A model generated the notes under the pieces. The model worked only from the letters and a program-made list of their open reading frames with translations, had not been told where the DNA came from and ran no database searches. DNA of 64,000 nucleotides from Trichoplax adhaerens. Taxonomy: Eukaryota > Placozoa > Uniplacotomia > Trichoplacea > Trichoplacidae. The position numbers and the translations under genes were made by a program. The stretch is from assembly GCF_000150275.1 (NCBI RefSeq), contig NW_002060961.1, forward strand, positions 8,002 to 72,001, given 5' to 3'. The first letter of the stretch is position 1; each line of letters begins with the position of its first letter. This document shows positions 43,480 through 56,751 of the stretch, piece by piece.

Positions 43480-44720
43480 ATTGAAAATTATTTGAATTGA
43501 GCTTGATCGAACGGATGAAATAGCAGCGTTATACTATTGCCAATTAATGCTCCTATTTAGATGTACAAAGTACAGCAGTATTTCATTCAATACTTTGAAA
43601 TTAGTCAGATCTGAAGAATGAAATAGGAGCTGATGTTATTGACTCTTCATGAATGCGGAGATGAACGAGTAAAAAGTAGCATTGGATTCAATGTCTTGGA
43701 TTCAGATTAACTTTTCCTTAGTTTGCTACGATACTTTAATTAATGAATGAGCAATCAGCATTGCATTCAACACTTCAAATTCAGTGTGATCGGATGGATG
43801 AACTAGGTGTTACTACAGTATTTGCTCTAGAGTCTTAATGAATTTGCGCATTAAGATAAACGAGCAGAAAAAGTAGAAGGTAGCATTGAATTCGATTTGA
43901 ATCTGTTGATGAAATAAGAGGTATCTGTTTATTTTTGCTACGTTGTTAATGCTTTTATTTTGATGAACGAGCAGATCAGTAATGGATTCAATACTTACTT
44001 GGAATTGAATTCGATCTGATCATCGTTTTTTTATTTCTTGATGGACTTATGCATGAAATAGGCGGTGCTTTTATTTACTCTTAGTCTTGAGATGAGCAAG
44101 TAATATGTAGCATTGGATTTAACGTCTGGAATTCAGTTTTAAATCTGTTGATGAAACTATCATTATTTTGCTACGTTGTATATGTTCTTATTATTTGATA
44201 AACGTGCAAATCAGTATTAGATTCAATAACTTGGTTGGAATTGAGTCTAATGTAATCGAATTGATGAAATAGGCGGCGTTATTTATTTTTTATTTATTTT
44301 TTTTATTTACTCTCTTCGTTGATGTCTGCATTGAGATGATCGAGTAAAAAGTAACATTAGATTTTACATCTGGAATTCAGCTAATGACACAGGAGTATCA
44401 TTATTTTGCTAGAGTACAGTATGAATGCTCTTTGTTGATGAACGAGCAAATCAGCATTTGATTCAATACTTGTTGAAATTAAATCTGATCGAATGGATAA
44501 ACTAGGAGGTGTTATTATTTACTCTTTTACTGAATGCCCGTAGTGAGATGGCCGAGTAAAAAAAGTAGCATTGAATTCAACGTCTTAAATTTGAATCAGT
44601 GGATGAAATAGTTTAATGAACGAGCTCATCAGTACTGGATTCAATATTTTAAATTCAGTCTGATCTGATCGATGGAAAAAACGCGGTTATTATTTGCTAT
44701 TCCATGCTTGTACTTATGCT
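43480..44720. repeat. Diverged minisatellite (gaacgagcaaatcagcattg family)
   Basis: Variants of gatgaacgagcaaatcagca, followed by gattcaatacttggaattga and gatcgaatggatgaaatagg, recur near 43744, 43961, 44200, 44437 and 44617. A partial copy lies at 43490. Spacing is about 180-240 bp. Between them sits a second phrase, gagtaaaaagtagcattgga. Confidence 0.7.
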
Positions 44721-47457
44721 AATGATCAAGTACAGCAGAAATGAATTCAACTTTATTTCATTTTTATTCGTAACTATTCAACATGAGAAATGGATTTTCA
44801 TGACTATAAATCAATTCCAAATTTGCTCTATATTAACTTGGATCTTGAAGCATTTCCTAGCACTATGAAAGAAATCATTGCTAAGAACTGCAGTATTGCA
44901 GCATATTGCCTTACAATAGAATTCTTTAATTACGAGTGATATAGCCTGTATACCTACAGTAGTTATGATCATTATTATTGTTTTAACTCCAGCATGGTAA
45001 AGACCACATCCTAGTGTTGAATTGCGGATCAGATACGATCCTGAATGGCTACTTCGTTGGCATTATTTTACAAAAAAATTAAATTTCAATCGTTCTTACT
45101 GCTAATATTTTGCATTCATTCGCAAGGATGTAAACTTTTGATGTTGTCTATCACATTATTCGATCAGATCAATAATTATACGTCAACTTCTTGATAGAAG
45201 AGCATCGCTATCTTATTCTCATCACTACGGCTGAATATATTCAGCTTATAGTGAATACACAAAGTGCATAAGTACATGATGAGTCCCCAAGTTGTAAATG
45301 CATCAAGGTCGGATGGCATGTTTGTATAGAAATTTTAATATGTTGTAGAATGGACATGATCCCAACCAACCAATTTCTCCTAAATGATATTATTTCACCC
45401 ACAAATTATGCCATTGTCATAGCTGTTGTCGAAATGGTTGTCCCTCTTATTTAATTGCCAAGATTACCCATAATGGTTTTGTTGTGGATATTGTTGTTGT
45501 TGTTGTTGTTGTTGTTATTATTATTATTGATGTTACATTTATTTATTGAAAGCAATTATAATGAATTGCAAAATAAGCGTATCGCGATCGAGGTTTAGAT
45601 TACTTCGTAACACCGTGTACTACAGCATCAAAACAGTATACTCTGCTCTATTTTCTACCACTTATAAATCCACTTTACTACCATACTGTTAAGTAGGATA
45701 GTGTTCAGCCAATCAAACTGTTCAAATAGGACTACCGTGATGAAATGGTTTGCTACAAAAGACGAGAAGTAGTTCAACCCATTAATTTACCTCAATGGTA
45801 GGATGGGATTGAACACCCAACCTGTTATGCAGAGTATTGAATTCAATCTTTGTAGCTGTTGACAAAGTTAATGTTGCCATGAAAATACTAATGTCTTGTT
45901 GGAAGCCTTTTGGAAGGATTGAATACAATATTTGATCTGCTTTCATTGTTTGTCTCTGTCATTACTTTTGTGTTAAGAAGTTCATCGCTATGCAGACAAT
46001 TCATTTATTTATATTTAGGATACTATTTAGAATATTGACATGATACAGAAGATGAAGGGATTAAAATTGTGTGGATGAAATGAGGCATATTCCTCCTTTC
46101 AGACTGGATTCAAATTGAACAGATCAGTCATGGACCAGCTTGTAAATTGTTTTAGTATCAACGATGCCAAACTGTATGAATCACTTTTGATACTGGTCTA
46201 CACAGACATAAGTCAGACAATCGACTTCTCAATGCGTTAATTTGATAACTTCCCTTCCCCTTAAGACAACACTTGCACATGTTATTAGTGTGATAGAATA
46301 GAATGTAGAATCGCCAGATAGTACTTGAAACGAGTAAGTGACATTAATGTCAACAATAAAGCCATTTTTCAGTTATTCTAATTAGGGTGTTTAATAGCCA
46401 ATACGACTAAATCTATATAGGATAAAAATGAAAATTTTTAGTTATATCGTTTGAATCAATTTTTGTGATTGTCCTCGATTGAATTATAATGACTGCTGCT
46501 GATTGTTTTTTAAAATCTGTACTGGAATGCCTCCAATTTAGTTTCCTTATATTTTTAAGGCAAGGCTATTTCTCTATTTTAAAGGCAGTTCTATCGGACA
46601 TCTACATTGTATACCCATATTCTATGTTGGATAGAGTCTGATATCTATTTCTGATTTCTGAATAAGGTAACATCTGTAATACCCCTCGATCAATGTCATG
46701 AGTGCAATGTATATTCAATGCAGGTTAGAAAGAAGGCGTTTTCCTTCTGCATGCACAGAGTTTATCTAGTGATTTTAGGGTCGAAGATAGATAGATAAAT
46801 TTACACCTTGGTCATTCTGACTCATTCGTAATAATGTAGTAGTGGGTGCGCAAATGATTTTATACCGAATCCTACCCAAGATCAAGAAATTGAAATAGAA
46901 TTACGCTAAGGTATAAAAAGAAGAACTTTTCCATAATAGATTACTATTAAAGTAGTAGCTGTAAATCAAGTAGAGTGGCGGTATTGAATGGCTAGGATAC
47001 AGGATTTTATTAAGGACATTGATGGAATTGGTTAAATGAGATTTAGATGAGACACAGTACTGTAAGAACTTCCTTTGATAAGAAGCTACAAGCTAAGTTC
47101 ATGTTCCGTCGTTAAAGCACATCTCAGGGATGATGGCAGCGGTAGTAGTGTAGTTCCTTTACGGGGGAAATAAGGCTGCTCCTTAGTCGAGACGAGTGAT
47201 TACATTTTAGTTTGATACACGCCTTCTTTCTCGTTTTGCCACCTTAAAGGCTATAGTAGAAACTAACGCTATTGGTGTTATTAACACTGATAGAAAGCTT
47301 TGTAGTTTTACATTCGTGCTCCTGGCAGTTTTAGCGTCTTGATGTTGTAAGGGCAATGAATTGCATGTCATGGAAAGAAAATTTATGTAATTATGTTTTA
47401 TCGCACATGGAAAGATATCTAGTGTTGCTCTAGTGCTCTTTAAAATTATAGTTGTGT
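44721..47457. other. Spacer with GTT microsatellite
   Basis: No gene is recognised. A (GTT)n tract turning into (ATT)n lies at 45490-45528. The rest is unremarkable AT-rich sequence. The 106-codon minus frame at 47207-47527 overlaps the following inverted repeat and is not called. Confidence 0.35.
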
Positions 47458-47673
47458 AAGACAGTGTAATATTATATCCTAAGTTGATGATATATTTAGT
47501 AATGTCTACCGTAGTTATTGTGTTCAACGTGTCTTCAAAAATATACAGTTACTAAGCTAGCTATATGTAATACTGAAGCCTCCAACGGAATATCTATCAT
47601 ACGTTGAACACAATAACTACGGTAGACATTACTAAGTAGATCATCAACTTAGAATACAATATTACACTGTCTT
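47458..47673. repeat. Inverted repeat, 73-bp arms, 70-bp spacer
   Basis: The arm 47458-47530 (aagacagtgtaat...gttcaacgt) is the reverse complement of 47601-47673 (acgttgaaca...cactgtctt) at 69 of 73 positions. A transcript would fold into a long, nearly perfect hairpin. No transposase or flanking duplication was identified. It could be a foldback/MITE-type element or a non-coding hairpin. Confidence 0.9.
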
Positions 47674-50600
47674 CTAATAATGTGATTGTGCTTAATCGAT
47701 ATTGGATATTTTTTAGTAATTCTTTATAAGGCTCCTTGTTGTTTTAACTCCTTAATAACGTGACCATGCTTTATTGATATTGTGCAATTTTAGGAGTTAG
47801 ATATTAGTTCTTTTGTTATTTTATCATCATCATCTTTGCAAGGACAATAATAGAAGGAAGAAAAAAGTAATGAAATGTGCTTAATAATCGCTGATAGGAT
47901 ATTAATTTATGCGACTGAATGTTATTATTATAGAAGTGCGAGTATTAATTAATCCAACCATTTAATTTTATTTTAATTGTGGATTACAACAAAGGAAAGA
48001 AGATTGAAAAGAGTTTAGGGAAGATTATCGTAAGGTTAGTTTGTACTAGAATGCACCAAATTCTATGCTTGTTCAATGGCATATCTTGCAAATTTATTGA
48101 TGCCTTGATAGGGAGTCAATCGGTTTAATTGACTACCCTATAAAATTAATAGCATAGAATAGATCCCCTATCTCTGTCAGCAGATTACTACGATGCCCAG
48201 TGGTTTTATTTCTATTTTCGGGTGAAAGTTACCAATGTTAACATTCAACTATTCTTGCAATAGTATTTTAATAATCTTTCAACGATGAAATATCTATGCA
48301 GCGATACAATCTATCCTGTTTCGATATGGTTCCGTATATTTTTAGTTCCGCCGCTACGTTCATGAATGGTAATCTAGCTGCAGCGTTGAATTAGATTAAG
48401 CTACAGATATTAGCTTATTGGTTGAATCCATGGGTTAGTGATGATCTTTATCCGTAATTTTACTTCGGTATAGAAGCAGGACTACATGATATAATATATG
48501 AAATGATCAAGCTTCATCTTGCGATCATGCTAGATTGTGAAATGTACATTAATACTAACTTAATTACCGTAACCTTTCAATTGCCTTGTCATCGTCAATA
48601 GCCCTGTCAATAGACGTAAATTTTAGTTGCTTTATTGCCGGATAGAAGACCAAATTCCATGAGAGGAAGTAATAAGCAATGAATAAGAATTAAAGCATAA
48701 TTTTCATATAATAAACAAGTATCAGAACAAAAGTGTATCTGTATGATAAATTTGCAGAATAATGTATTAAGTCAACTCGGACAGTTCATGAATATGTTTG
48801 CCAAGATGCAGTAATAATTTCTGTTTGACCATAGCCGTCTTATTCCGATTTTACATTCAGCAATAAAATGCTAGCAATACAATTCTTTGTGCAGTCGTCT
48901 GACAAAATATATTCAATTTTCGAAGTAGTTGATGAATTTAATCGGAATTATAGGTGGTTACATGATTGGATAAAAGTTAAAACAATTAAAAGGTGAAAAT
49001 TGAAAAAACATTATAAGTCGATCATAGAAATGGGCTCGTATTCATAAAATGATCAGTATAGGAGCAATTCAAGAGAGGCTGTGACCTTATATGTAAATTC
49101 TTTATTCCTACTATGTATATACTATTGCATGATATACCATATTAGTTTGTGGACATAATAGCAATGATAATCTTAACATACATTCATATATAATCATTGT
49201 ACTTTTATGTACTCTTTTGCCTAATATCTTTTACGTTTTCGAACCGATTGTAACAGTCACGAGAAGATCTGTAAATCACCTCAGGCATTTCTATTCAACG
49301 CTATTCTGTTTCGCATTTGTTCTAGCGAAACCATGCAGCTGTTGTGCTTAAACAAATCATGGAGATTACTAGTAGATATGAAAAGGTTAGCACCGGCATC
49401 TTGTTATATTGTACTTAGGGATAACTGATCAGTATACTTTTTTAAAGGGTGGGGAAATTGACACAGTGAAACGGTTTAATACTAGGGCAACTTCAACTAG
49501 GCAGTATCGGAATAGAACAAGAAGTAAGAACTGGCAACGCTAGATAATTCTTCGTTCTATCCTGGTATTATTTCTTAATCGAATAATACTATATAGCAAA
49601 ATTAATCTATTGAAGACTTTTGATTGAAGTACAACGTCTGGTGCGTGGTTTCTAATTAATGGTAGATGTTCGCTAACATAATCATGTAGCCACTGAAATT
49701 GGATATGGATGTGATTTAGAGATACTATTGTATTTTAGAGTCGGGAGTTAAGATAATTTGCAGGCTGTTGGCAAATTCTTGTAACGGCGGAAGTATGTTG
49801 TAATATGATTAATAAATTGAATAGATGAGCAGTTCGTTTTGAAGGAATGGTTCTAAGATTAAGACCACTGCTAGTCATTCAATGTAAGGAAAGGATCATT
49901 GCTGAAAAGATGGGATAATCCGTTAAATCATCCTATTCTACTCCCTACTGGAACACAAACAGTCCATTTCTTATCCTACAATTTTTCATCATCAACTTGA
50001 TCTTTAACATTACATGTTTGAGTTAATTCTATTTAGGGTTGTGAATTGAGGACGGTAAACGTGATAAATTGTACACAGGGCTAATGATGATCGATTTATA
50101 CATAGCTTTGTATAAAAATATGATGGCAAACTCCCTCCACAACAATAGTAGGTCACTGCCAATCACTACTAATATTGACATAATGAAAGATTTTATAATT
50201 ATTCTCTCTGAAGGAGGAATCTTTTACTACGGAAAAATATTACTTATATTGAATAGCAAGCTATTGAATCGTAACCAACAGAATGCATTGAAATGATTCA
50301 ATTTATTTTTTCCTTTATTGACATCTCGTCAGCGTATTAATTGATCCAACGTTGTCTTCAGTAATATAGTATGGCTTAATTAGGTTTTACTCCATTATTG
50401 CAATGCCATCGATTGTTGCAAGCATCAGCATGTTAAAACTTACCAATACCGCCTACTAGACGCCCTACTACTTGTTCTAATTGGTCCGTAATAATTACGC
50501 AGTAAATGATCTCTTTTCTCCCGATTTTACAAAGGTTACGTCAGGAAAATCACTGATTTCGTCGACTTTTCCACTCCATCTTCTTGATTCCATTCATTAC

Positions 50601-52702
50601 TGATCGATATCCAAGTTCAGCGTGGACTGGAAAGCTGAAACTATAACTAAGTTGTTATTCATCCGTTTTCCTACAGGAAAAAGATTGGTATACAAACAAC
50701 AAGAAAGAAAACGGATTTCGTTTTACTACGCAATATTACAAAGTTGAACATCTTTTAAAAGTATCGTTTACTCTTGGTAAGTAGAACATTTTAATCCCTG
50801 GCGTTGAACAATGTATTGCTATTTATTGCTAGCTCTTTTTTACGGATATGTTAGCATAAATGGAATGAGGGTAATTTTAAATACCACAAAGCTTGTGCAT
50901 AGGATGTTGATTCGTGAAGGTTTCCGTAGTGGGATGATTAGTCTGTTCTTTAACTACTATATTGCGCTTAGATTATACATGTATTGAATTCGATGTATGT
51001 ATCGGGTACATTCAATAAAATTTCACCAAAAAAAACACGCATCACCTTTTCCCCTTACAGCTCACTTTGTTATCCTACCAATCTCAAAGTAGATTAACGA
51101 TTATGGGAAAGTTAGATACCAATTGTGTTTACTAGTCTAAGTAAAACAATTAATAACGACTTCAATGGTGGTGATCCCTTGCAGTAACATAGGAAAAGAG
51201 GAAGGTTTTTAAATGACTAATTAAAATTATCAGTCCTATCTATAATTTTACAAGGATACTACTTCTATCTGTAAAGCAAAATTGTACAGTAATTAGAGAG
51301 TTATTAAATAGTGCTAATCTAGTCCAATACCATTGGAAAGCACAGTCGGGGTTCCGAGTTCAAGAAAGGAAAGAGATTCTGATTTTTTATGATGACTTTT
51401 AATTACCCGTTCTTTTTCAGTCTTTATGGTGTAATTAGATTAACAAAGAAAAGTGATAGTCGTTCACTATTAAGAGTTCTTACCCCCCTCTAGCCAGTTA
51501 ATAAAAATATCTCGACCACACTTAACGCTAGCTGCTCAATTAGTTTCTCCGATAAATATGAATAAAAATATGTGGTACATTTTGAAATTAGCGGTAGTAT
51601 TAAAGACATCCACCGTTCTACTAAAATTAGATCAAGAATTTACCGGACATATAGATTTTAGTCAAATTTTTTGTAAGGCAATCGTTACGTTATATTCTAT
51701 TTCATCTAGGAGAGAATAGTATACTCATAAAAAATGCATGAGTGTTAATATGTTTAATCATTGTAGATTATGCTTTCAACATTGGAGGTCTGTTTTCTTT
51801 CATAACCATAAAATTTTCAGTGATTTAAATTCTTCGTTTACTCTTTATTATTTTAGAAGTAAATCTTAGGCATTTACATCTAATCATTATAAATCAATTG
51901 AATGTTTGTGAATATTGGTAAAAGCTAAAATTTTATCTGATGCTCCATTATCGTATAAAGTTTGTGAAATATATAGGATAGGATATATTTAACCACTTAT
52001 AGTTATGCCTATACAAAGCAAATCATGACCGTAGGATATTTGTGTGCTATATTATATTCACATTAATGTTATCTTTTTGACCTGTGAAAAATTTATAAGA
52101 GTGTTGGTCGATCTAATTACCTACATATTGCATGCATCATTTTCATCATTGGAATGATGGAAATGGGAGATAGATTTTTATCTCAAGTTAGTAAATCTAC
52201 CCTTCCCTCAGAAATGGCAGACTAAATATGGGAACAGTGCGCTCTCTGTTGCAAAATTTTATATTACAGCTTAATATTGTTCTATTATAGGCCTAACGAT
52301 AATTTTGCCCTAGTCTTATTTATCCACTCTAAATAATCGTCGAAAAATCACTTATTTGCTACGAATATAATTTTTGTTTAGAAGTTTTGAAATAACTCAT
52401 AACATCAAGGTGTAGACAGACAATCTACTTTTGCATCGTCATACTTTGATATTAATTTTTTTAAAGAAAGAAGAAAATTATAATTATTGATGCGTCTTCT
52501 ATATGAAGGATCTTTCAAATAGCGCCTAATAAATACCATTAAAATAGAAGCCATCATAAATAGAGTCCAGAGGGAAGATAATTAAAAATTCCATCACAAT
52601 TGTATAATGTCTACAATTAATTCAACATTTCTTCATTCTTTTCCAATTTAATGACTGTTGGCATTATGCAAATGTCATATCTATACATGTAATATCTGTG
52701 AA
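47674..52702. other. Long stretch without recognised genes
   Basis: About 5 kb of AT-rich sequence. I find no domain, splice pattern or repeat cluster that supports a gene. The 75-codon frame at 50069-50296 begins at a TTG and has no recognisable motif. Confidence 0.4.
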
Positions 52703-52873
52703 ATGAGTAAATTATCGTCTGTTAAGTTGAAATTGAAAGAGGAAATACATACTCAAAGAAAATAAGCAATAAAAAAGTCTGCTGTTGAAATTGATACAAA
52801 TATTGAAGGTTATGACGTAAATTATAAACGTGATGAAAGACGACTTACTTGGCTTTTAGAAAAATTATTATAA
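52703..52873 (+). pseudogene. Small charged ORF with one in-frame stop
   Basis: From ATG 52703 the frame reads 20 codons (starting MSKLSSVKLKLKEE), one TAA at 52763, then 35 more codons (including EGYDVNYKRDERR and ending LTWLLEKLL) to a TAA at 52871. The composition, rich in Lys/Glu/Arg and helix-like, stands out from nearby translations. I do not recognise the family. It could be a broken small gene, an exon, or chance. Confidence 0.25.
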
Positions 52874-55713
52874 TGAAGGGAAGTTTTGTTGTTTTCAAGA
52901 CTCGAGTAATATGACTACACAATGAAAGAGTTGTATTTTTTACACACTTCATGTCCTCTTTACCACCTTCATTCGTGCCTTCATAACGGGTATCCATTAA
53001 AATAATGTCACTGATTTGACATTTTGGTGATTGATTGATTGATGAATTGTTTGATCGATTGTACTAAACGAAAAGTCGATGGTAGATACTTTCATATAAA
53101 AGTTGTCATCGAATCTGTAAAAATTGTTATTTTGTGGTCAAAGCTATCACAGGTGTAATTAGTTAGCCGTAGTTGAAATAATCATGGTATTAGTTGATTT
53201 CCAGTGAACAGGTAGAGGACATTTGGGAATGGATTATTTGGGCCTATTACTGAAAGCAGATTTATCAATTTGATTTGTCTTATCTTATGATGGTTAAAAC
53301 TGATTAAAAATCCTTTCAGGCTTCAATATTAATGGAGAATAATACTGAGGGTAGTTTATTACGCGGAAAATCTATTGAAATGGTAGTGATAAATCAGTCT
53401 TCATTTTAACAATATCAAGATGAAATTGCCATGAAGTTTGGTCAATATTACTATCATGACAAAAATGGATTAAAGAAGCTTCTTAAGTAGTTTTATGACA
53501 AACTATTATAGTCTTATTATCATTGATTATTAATTATAATGACCCAGCTGGACATAAGAAATACGTTCAATAATAAAGAGATAATGTTGAAAGATGGAAA
53601 AAAATACCATACTATCAATTTAGTTAGTATTATTTAATTCGTGATGGACTTTAAAATCAAGGAGGTACAGTTAAGTTATGAAGGATACTGCTCTACGATA
53701 ACAAATATGACTATTTGACATAAATAATAGCACCTGCCTTATGGATTACCTATTGGATATTATCACTTGAAATATTACAGTGTAAAGCCGTCAACATATC
53801 AACTTCAGCAAACTCACATCATACGTGATATTAATTCTACGAAGTAATCGTAGCTAATGAAGGCTTCTTATTCCGTTATTAACTTATTAATCTTGATAGA
53901 ACAATAGTGATAATCTCGATTTTCAGATAGTCAACAATGTCTACTACTTTACAATAGTTTTTCGGGTGAAAAAGATGGAACAAAGTCTGTCTTGTAGCGT
54001 GTCTAGACAATAGACCGGATCTTAACTTTAATGTAAGCAATGGTAAAATAATAGTATTGCTAGCAAACACTGACTATTTTTTTTATATCTGGTTGTAATT
54101 GGCATTTATAAATTCTTACAAGGTTGATCGTTATTCAGTCATCACTACCGATTTTAAATATGCTCGTATTTGTTGGAGAAACTTGCATCTCATCTCCTAA
54201 CCCTTTGTTATCACTATCCTGCGGCTTTTTAGCTGTTCCAAATTTTATCTGTAATGAAGTTCATTATTAAATATAGCAATAAAATTAAATTTAAGCTATG
54301 TATAACTATCTTAATTATTGATGCTTTAATCCTTTTCTAACTCTTTCAAATATTGTTCCTTTTTTATTTTACTCATTCAGAGTTGGATTACCAAAAAAAT
54401 CACTTCTACTGAACGACTACAAGTTGAAATTACCATTTCAGTAACTATCAAAAATAGTCAATATTCCTAAAGTGTAAGTTAATCGAATACTAATGATATA
54501 AATCTAATGCCTGTGTTTCCTTATAAATTGTCCTCATTGTCTATTTGATCACACCTAGTATGGTAGGTTATCGTTAGTGGTTTAGTCTTATTTCACAGTT
54601 AACTAATTTCTTGCATATCATAATTTTAATGCAATTATGAAACACTTGCTTATTATGTGATCTTCATCCTATCCGATTTATAACATAGTAATTTTGATAT
54701 TGCTAAATATTTTAATAATTGATAAGATTATAACTGAACTGTTTTATTGTGTAAGTACTGAACAACATTTTTGATATCTTCCATTGCAATTTAGAATATT
54801 GTCGAAATAGTTTGTTAATGTAATAGCAGAGTATATAAAATGCTAATAAAATTACAAATAATCAGTTGCATTATTCTCTAGAGTAACTTGTTACATCAGT
54901 GGACGTTGATAGTGCAATAGAGATGCTAATATTCTGTACCATATTACTGAAAATATAGTTAAACTTCGTTGTGTATTTTCCTGAAATTAAATACGTGATA
55001 CCGAAAAGAGTAGTTTAAGAAATTTTTTCAGTAACTAAGAAATGATAAGAGTATTCATAATTTAAATGTACCCGAGATTTGGTTTAGTCAAGTTATTATT
55101 TTCATCTTTAGTGCTAACTGTATCATCAGGTCTGTTTGCAATCTTAATTTTACTTAAGGCGTGTAGAACTGTGTAGTACTTGTGTACAGTATCTTCTTAG
55201 CTTCGGTTTATTCTGTAGACTAATTTATTTTTTTTATTTGACAAATATATTCCATTAGATATTGATATTTAGTGATCAGATAAGGGTGATTTTATCTGTT
55301 ACGTGATGCATCATCGTGTACTAACTTAAGTTGCACGAAGCTTACTGTAACATTTTTTCTTCTGTCGCAGTATCTATATAATAATAACTATGTGTTTAAC
55401 TAATCTAGGTGCAGAGCGGAAAATATAACGCTTAAATTTGTCCTCCAATAATTGATTTAATTTAACGGTGCATCTAAAATCCGGTGAGAGAGATTCATAG
55501 TTAATGAAGATACTTGTTTATCATCCAGGAAGATACTTTATAAATTGCAATTCTGTAAGTACTAATATATTCTCTATTTGCAGAGTATTTGAAGCGAAGT
55601 ATCCGTTCCAGGATCGTTATAACATAAAGAGTATCAATCAGTTCTGCCTTAACTTATTTTTCTTTACCGATTTGATTGTTGCAAATCATCAAAAGCTTTA
55701 ACGTTATAACATC
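52874..55713. other. Spacer 5' of the fourth GPCR
   Basis: No gene is recognised. The last part should contain the 5' leader and promoter of the receptor at 55714. A 65-codon frame at 55504-55701 lies just upstream in another frame; it may be a leader ORF but is otherwise unsupported. Confidence 0.35.
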
Positions 55714-56751
55714 ATGAGCAATAATACTGTTGCCAATCCGCCTGAGATAATATATCCTTTAAATGGCTTTGACATTGGCTTTCTAGTTATGTGTGGTTTA
55801 ACGTTAATAACCAACGTTGTTGGTTTAATAATATTGATATCAGGCAGGCAACGCTTGAAGGGTCCTTCCTATAACATTTTAATTAGTTCTTATGTATCCT
55901 GCATACTTGTGGCCATATGGTATGAAATTTTCGACGTACTGGTGCAAAAACAAGTTCCCAATGTCTATATCAGAGGCCTTATTTGCAACTTTGGCGGCTC
56001 TGGTAGTATGGCATTAATGGCAAATATTAATCTGCACCTTTGCTTGATTAGTGCTGAGCGATATGTTTTTGTCATGTATCCATTTAATTATCATAAGATT
56101 GTCAATCGCCTCAATGTGATTATTGCTCTAGTGGCGGTTTGGTTATTACCTATCTTCGTGATGATGGGTTCATTCTTTTATCGTGAAATCAGCCTTACTC
56201 AATGTACTTTTAGAATTGTTCAGCCTCGTCAAATAGTTATAAACGATGCTATCTGCCTTACTATCACATTGGGGTTACTGTATTTCATTCCCTTGTTTAC
56301 CATTGTTACTGTTTACGTACGTATATTTGTCCTAATTCAATCTCATGGCTCTCGCGGACAACAAACAGAGAGCAAGGATCGCGCCCGTTTAGCAAAAAAT
56401 AGCAAAGCAATTCGACAAATGGTGATTTTAATTGGCGTATTTTTTATCTGTTGGACCCCTTTCGCGATATGTAGTCTTTGCTTTTTGTGGATTTCGGCAT
56501 ATATTAATCAAAGCCTCTTTCTTGCTCAATATAACATGGCATGGGCAGTATTTGTACTACGTTATCTTGCTTACTGTTATCCACTATTCCATCCAGTTCT
56601 GTATTGCTATTTTAATGCTCACATCAAATTGGAAGCTTTGCGCATTTACTACAAGTTAATTGGTAAGGAAGAAGCTTACAGGCGGCTGTTGCATACCATG
56701 CATGGCACAACATCGTTTTATATGGAAAGAAAATCGACAACCACAATGTAA
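55714..56751 (+). CDS. Rhodopsin-like (class A) GPCR, non-array type
   Basis: This intronless gene encodes a 345-residue plasma-membrane receptor, not closely related to the array at 3.9-15 kb. Marks are Asn34 in TM1, Cys91 at TM3 with partner Cys164 in the second extracellular loop, ERY at 115-117, Trp143 in TM4, Pro193 in TM5, CWTP at 246-249 in TM6 and HPVLY at 293-297. The last has His for the Asn of NPxxY but retains the tyrosine. The third intracellular loop (about 206-235) is basic and polar. The tail after TM7 is about 45 residues and ends in STTTM. The retinal-lysine position (7.43) is Tyr287, so it is not a retinal-binding opsin by that criterion. Asn3 is a sequon. The TM2 aspartate is not where expected: the segment reads ILISSYVSCILVA. 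Ligand unknown. Confidence 0.92.
   Translation: MSNNTVANPPEIIYPLNGFDIGFLVMCGLTLITNVVGLIILISGRQRLKGPSYNILISSYVSCILVAIWYEIFDVLVQKQVPNVYIRGLICNFGGSGSMALMANINLHLCLISAERYVFVMYPFNYHKIVNRLNVIIALVAVWLLPIFVMMGSFFYREISLTQCTFRIVQPRQIVINDAICLTITLGLLYFIPLFTIVTVYVRIFVLIQSHGSRGQQTESKDRARLAKNSKAIRQMVILIGVFFICWTPFAICSLCFLWISAYINQSLFLAQYNMAWAVFVLRYLAYCYPLFHPVLYCYFNAHIKLEALRIYYKLIGKEEAYRRLLHTMHGTTSFYMERKSTTTM

Noticed and set aside
47207-47527. 106-codon minus-strand ORF
   Set aside because: Its beginning is one arm of the inverted repeat, and no domain, signal peptide or homologue is recognisable.
55504-55701. 65-codon ORF just upstream of the fourth GPCR
   Set aside because: No recognisable motif and a different frame; it could at most be an upstream leader ORF.
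55714-56751. Opsin identity for the fourth GPCR
   Set aside because: The retinal lysine position is Tyr287 and no other opsin-specific motif is evident.
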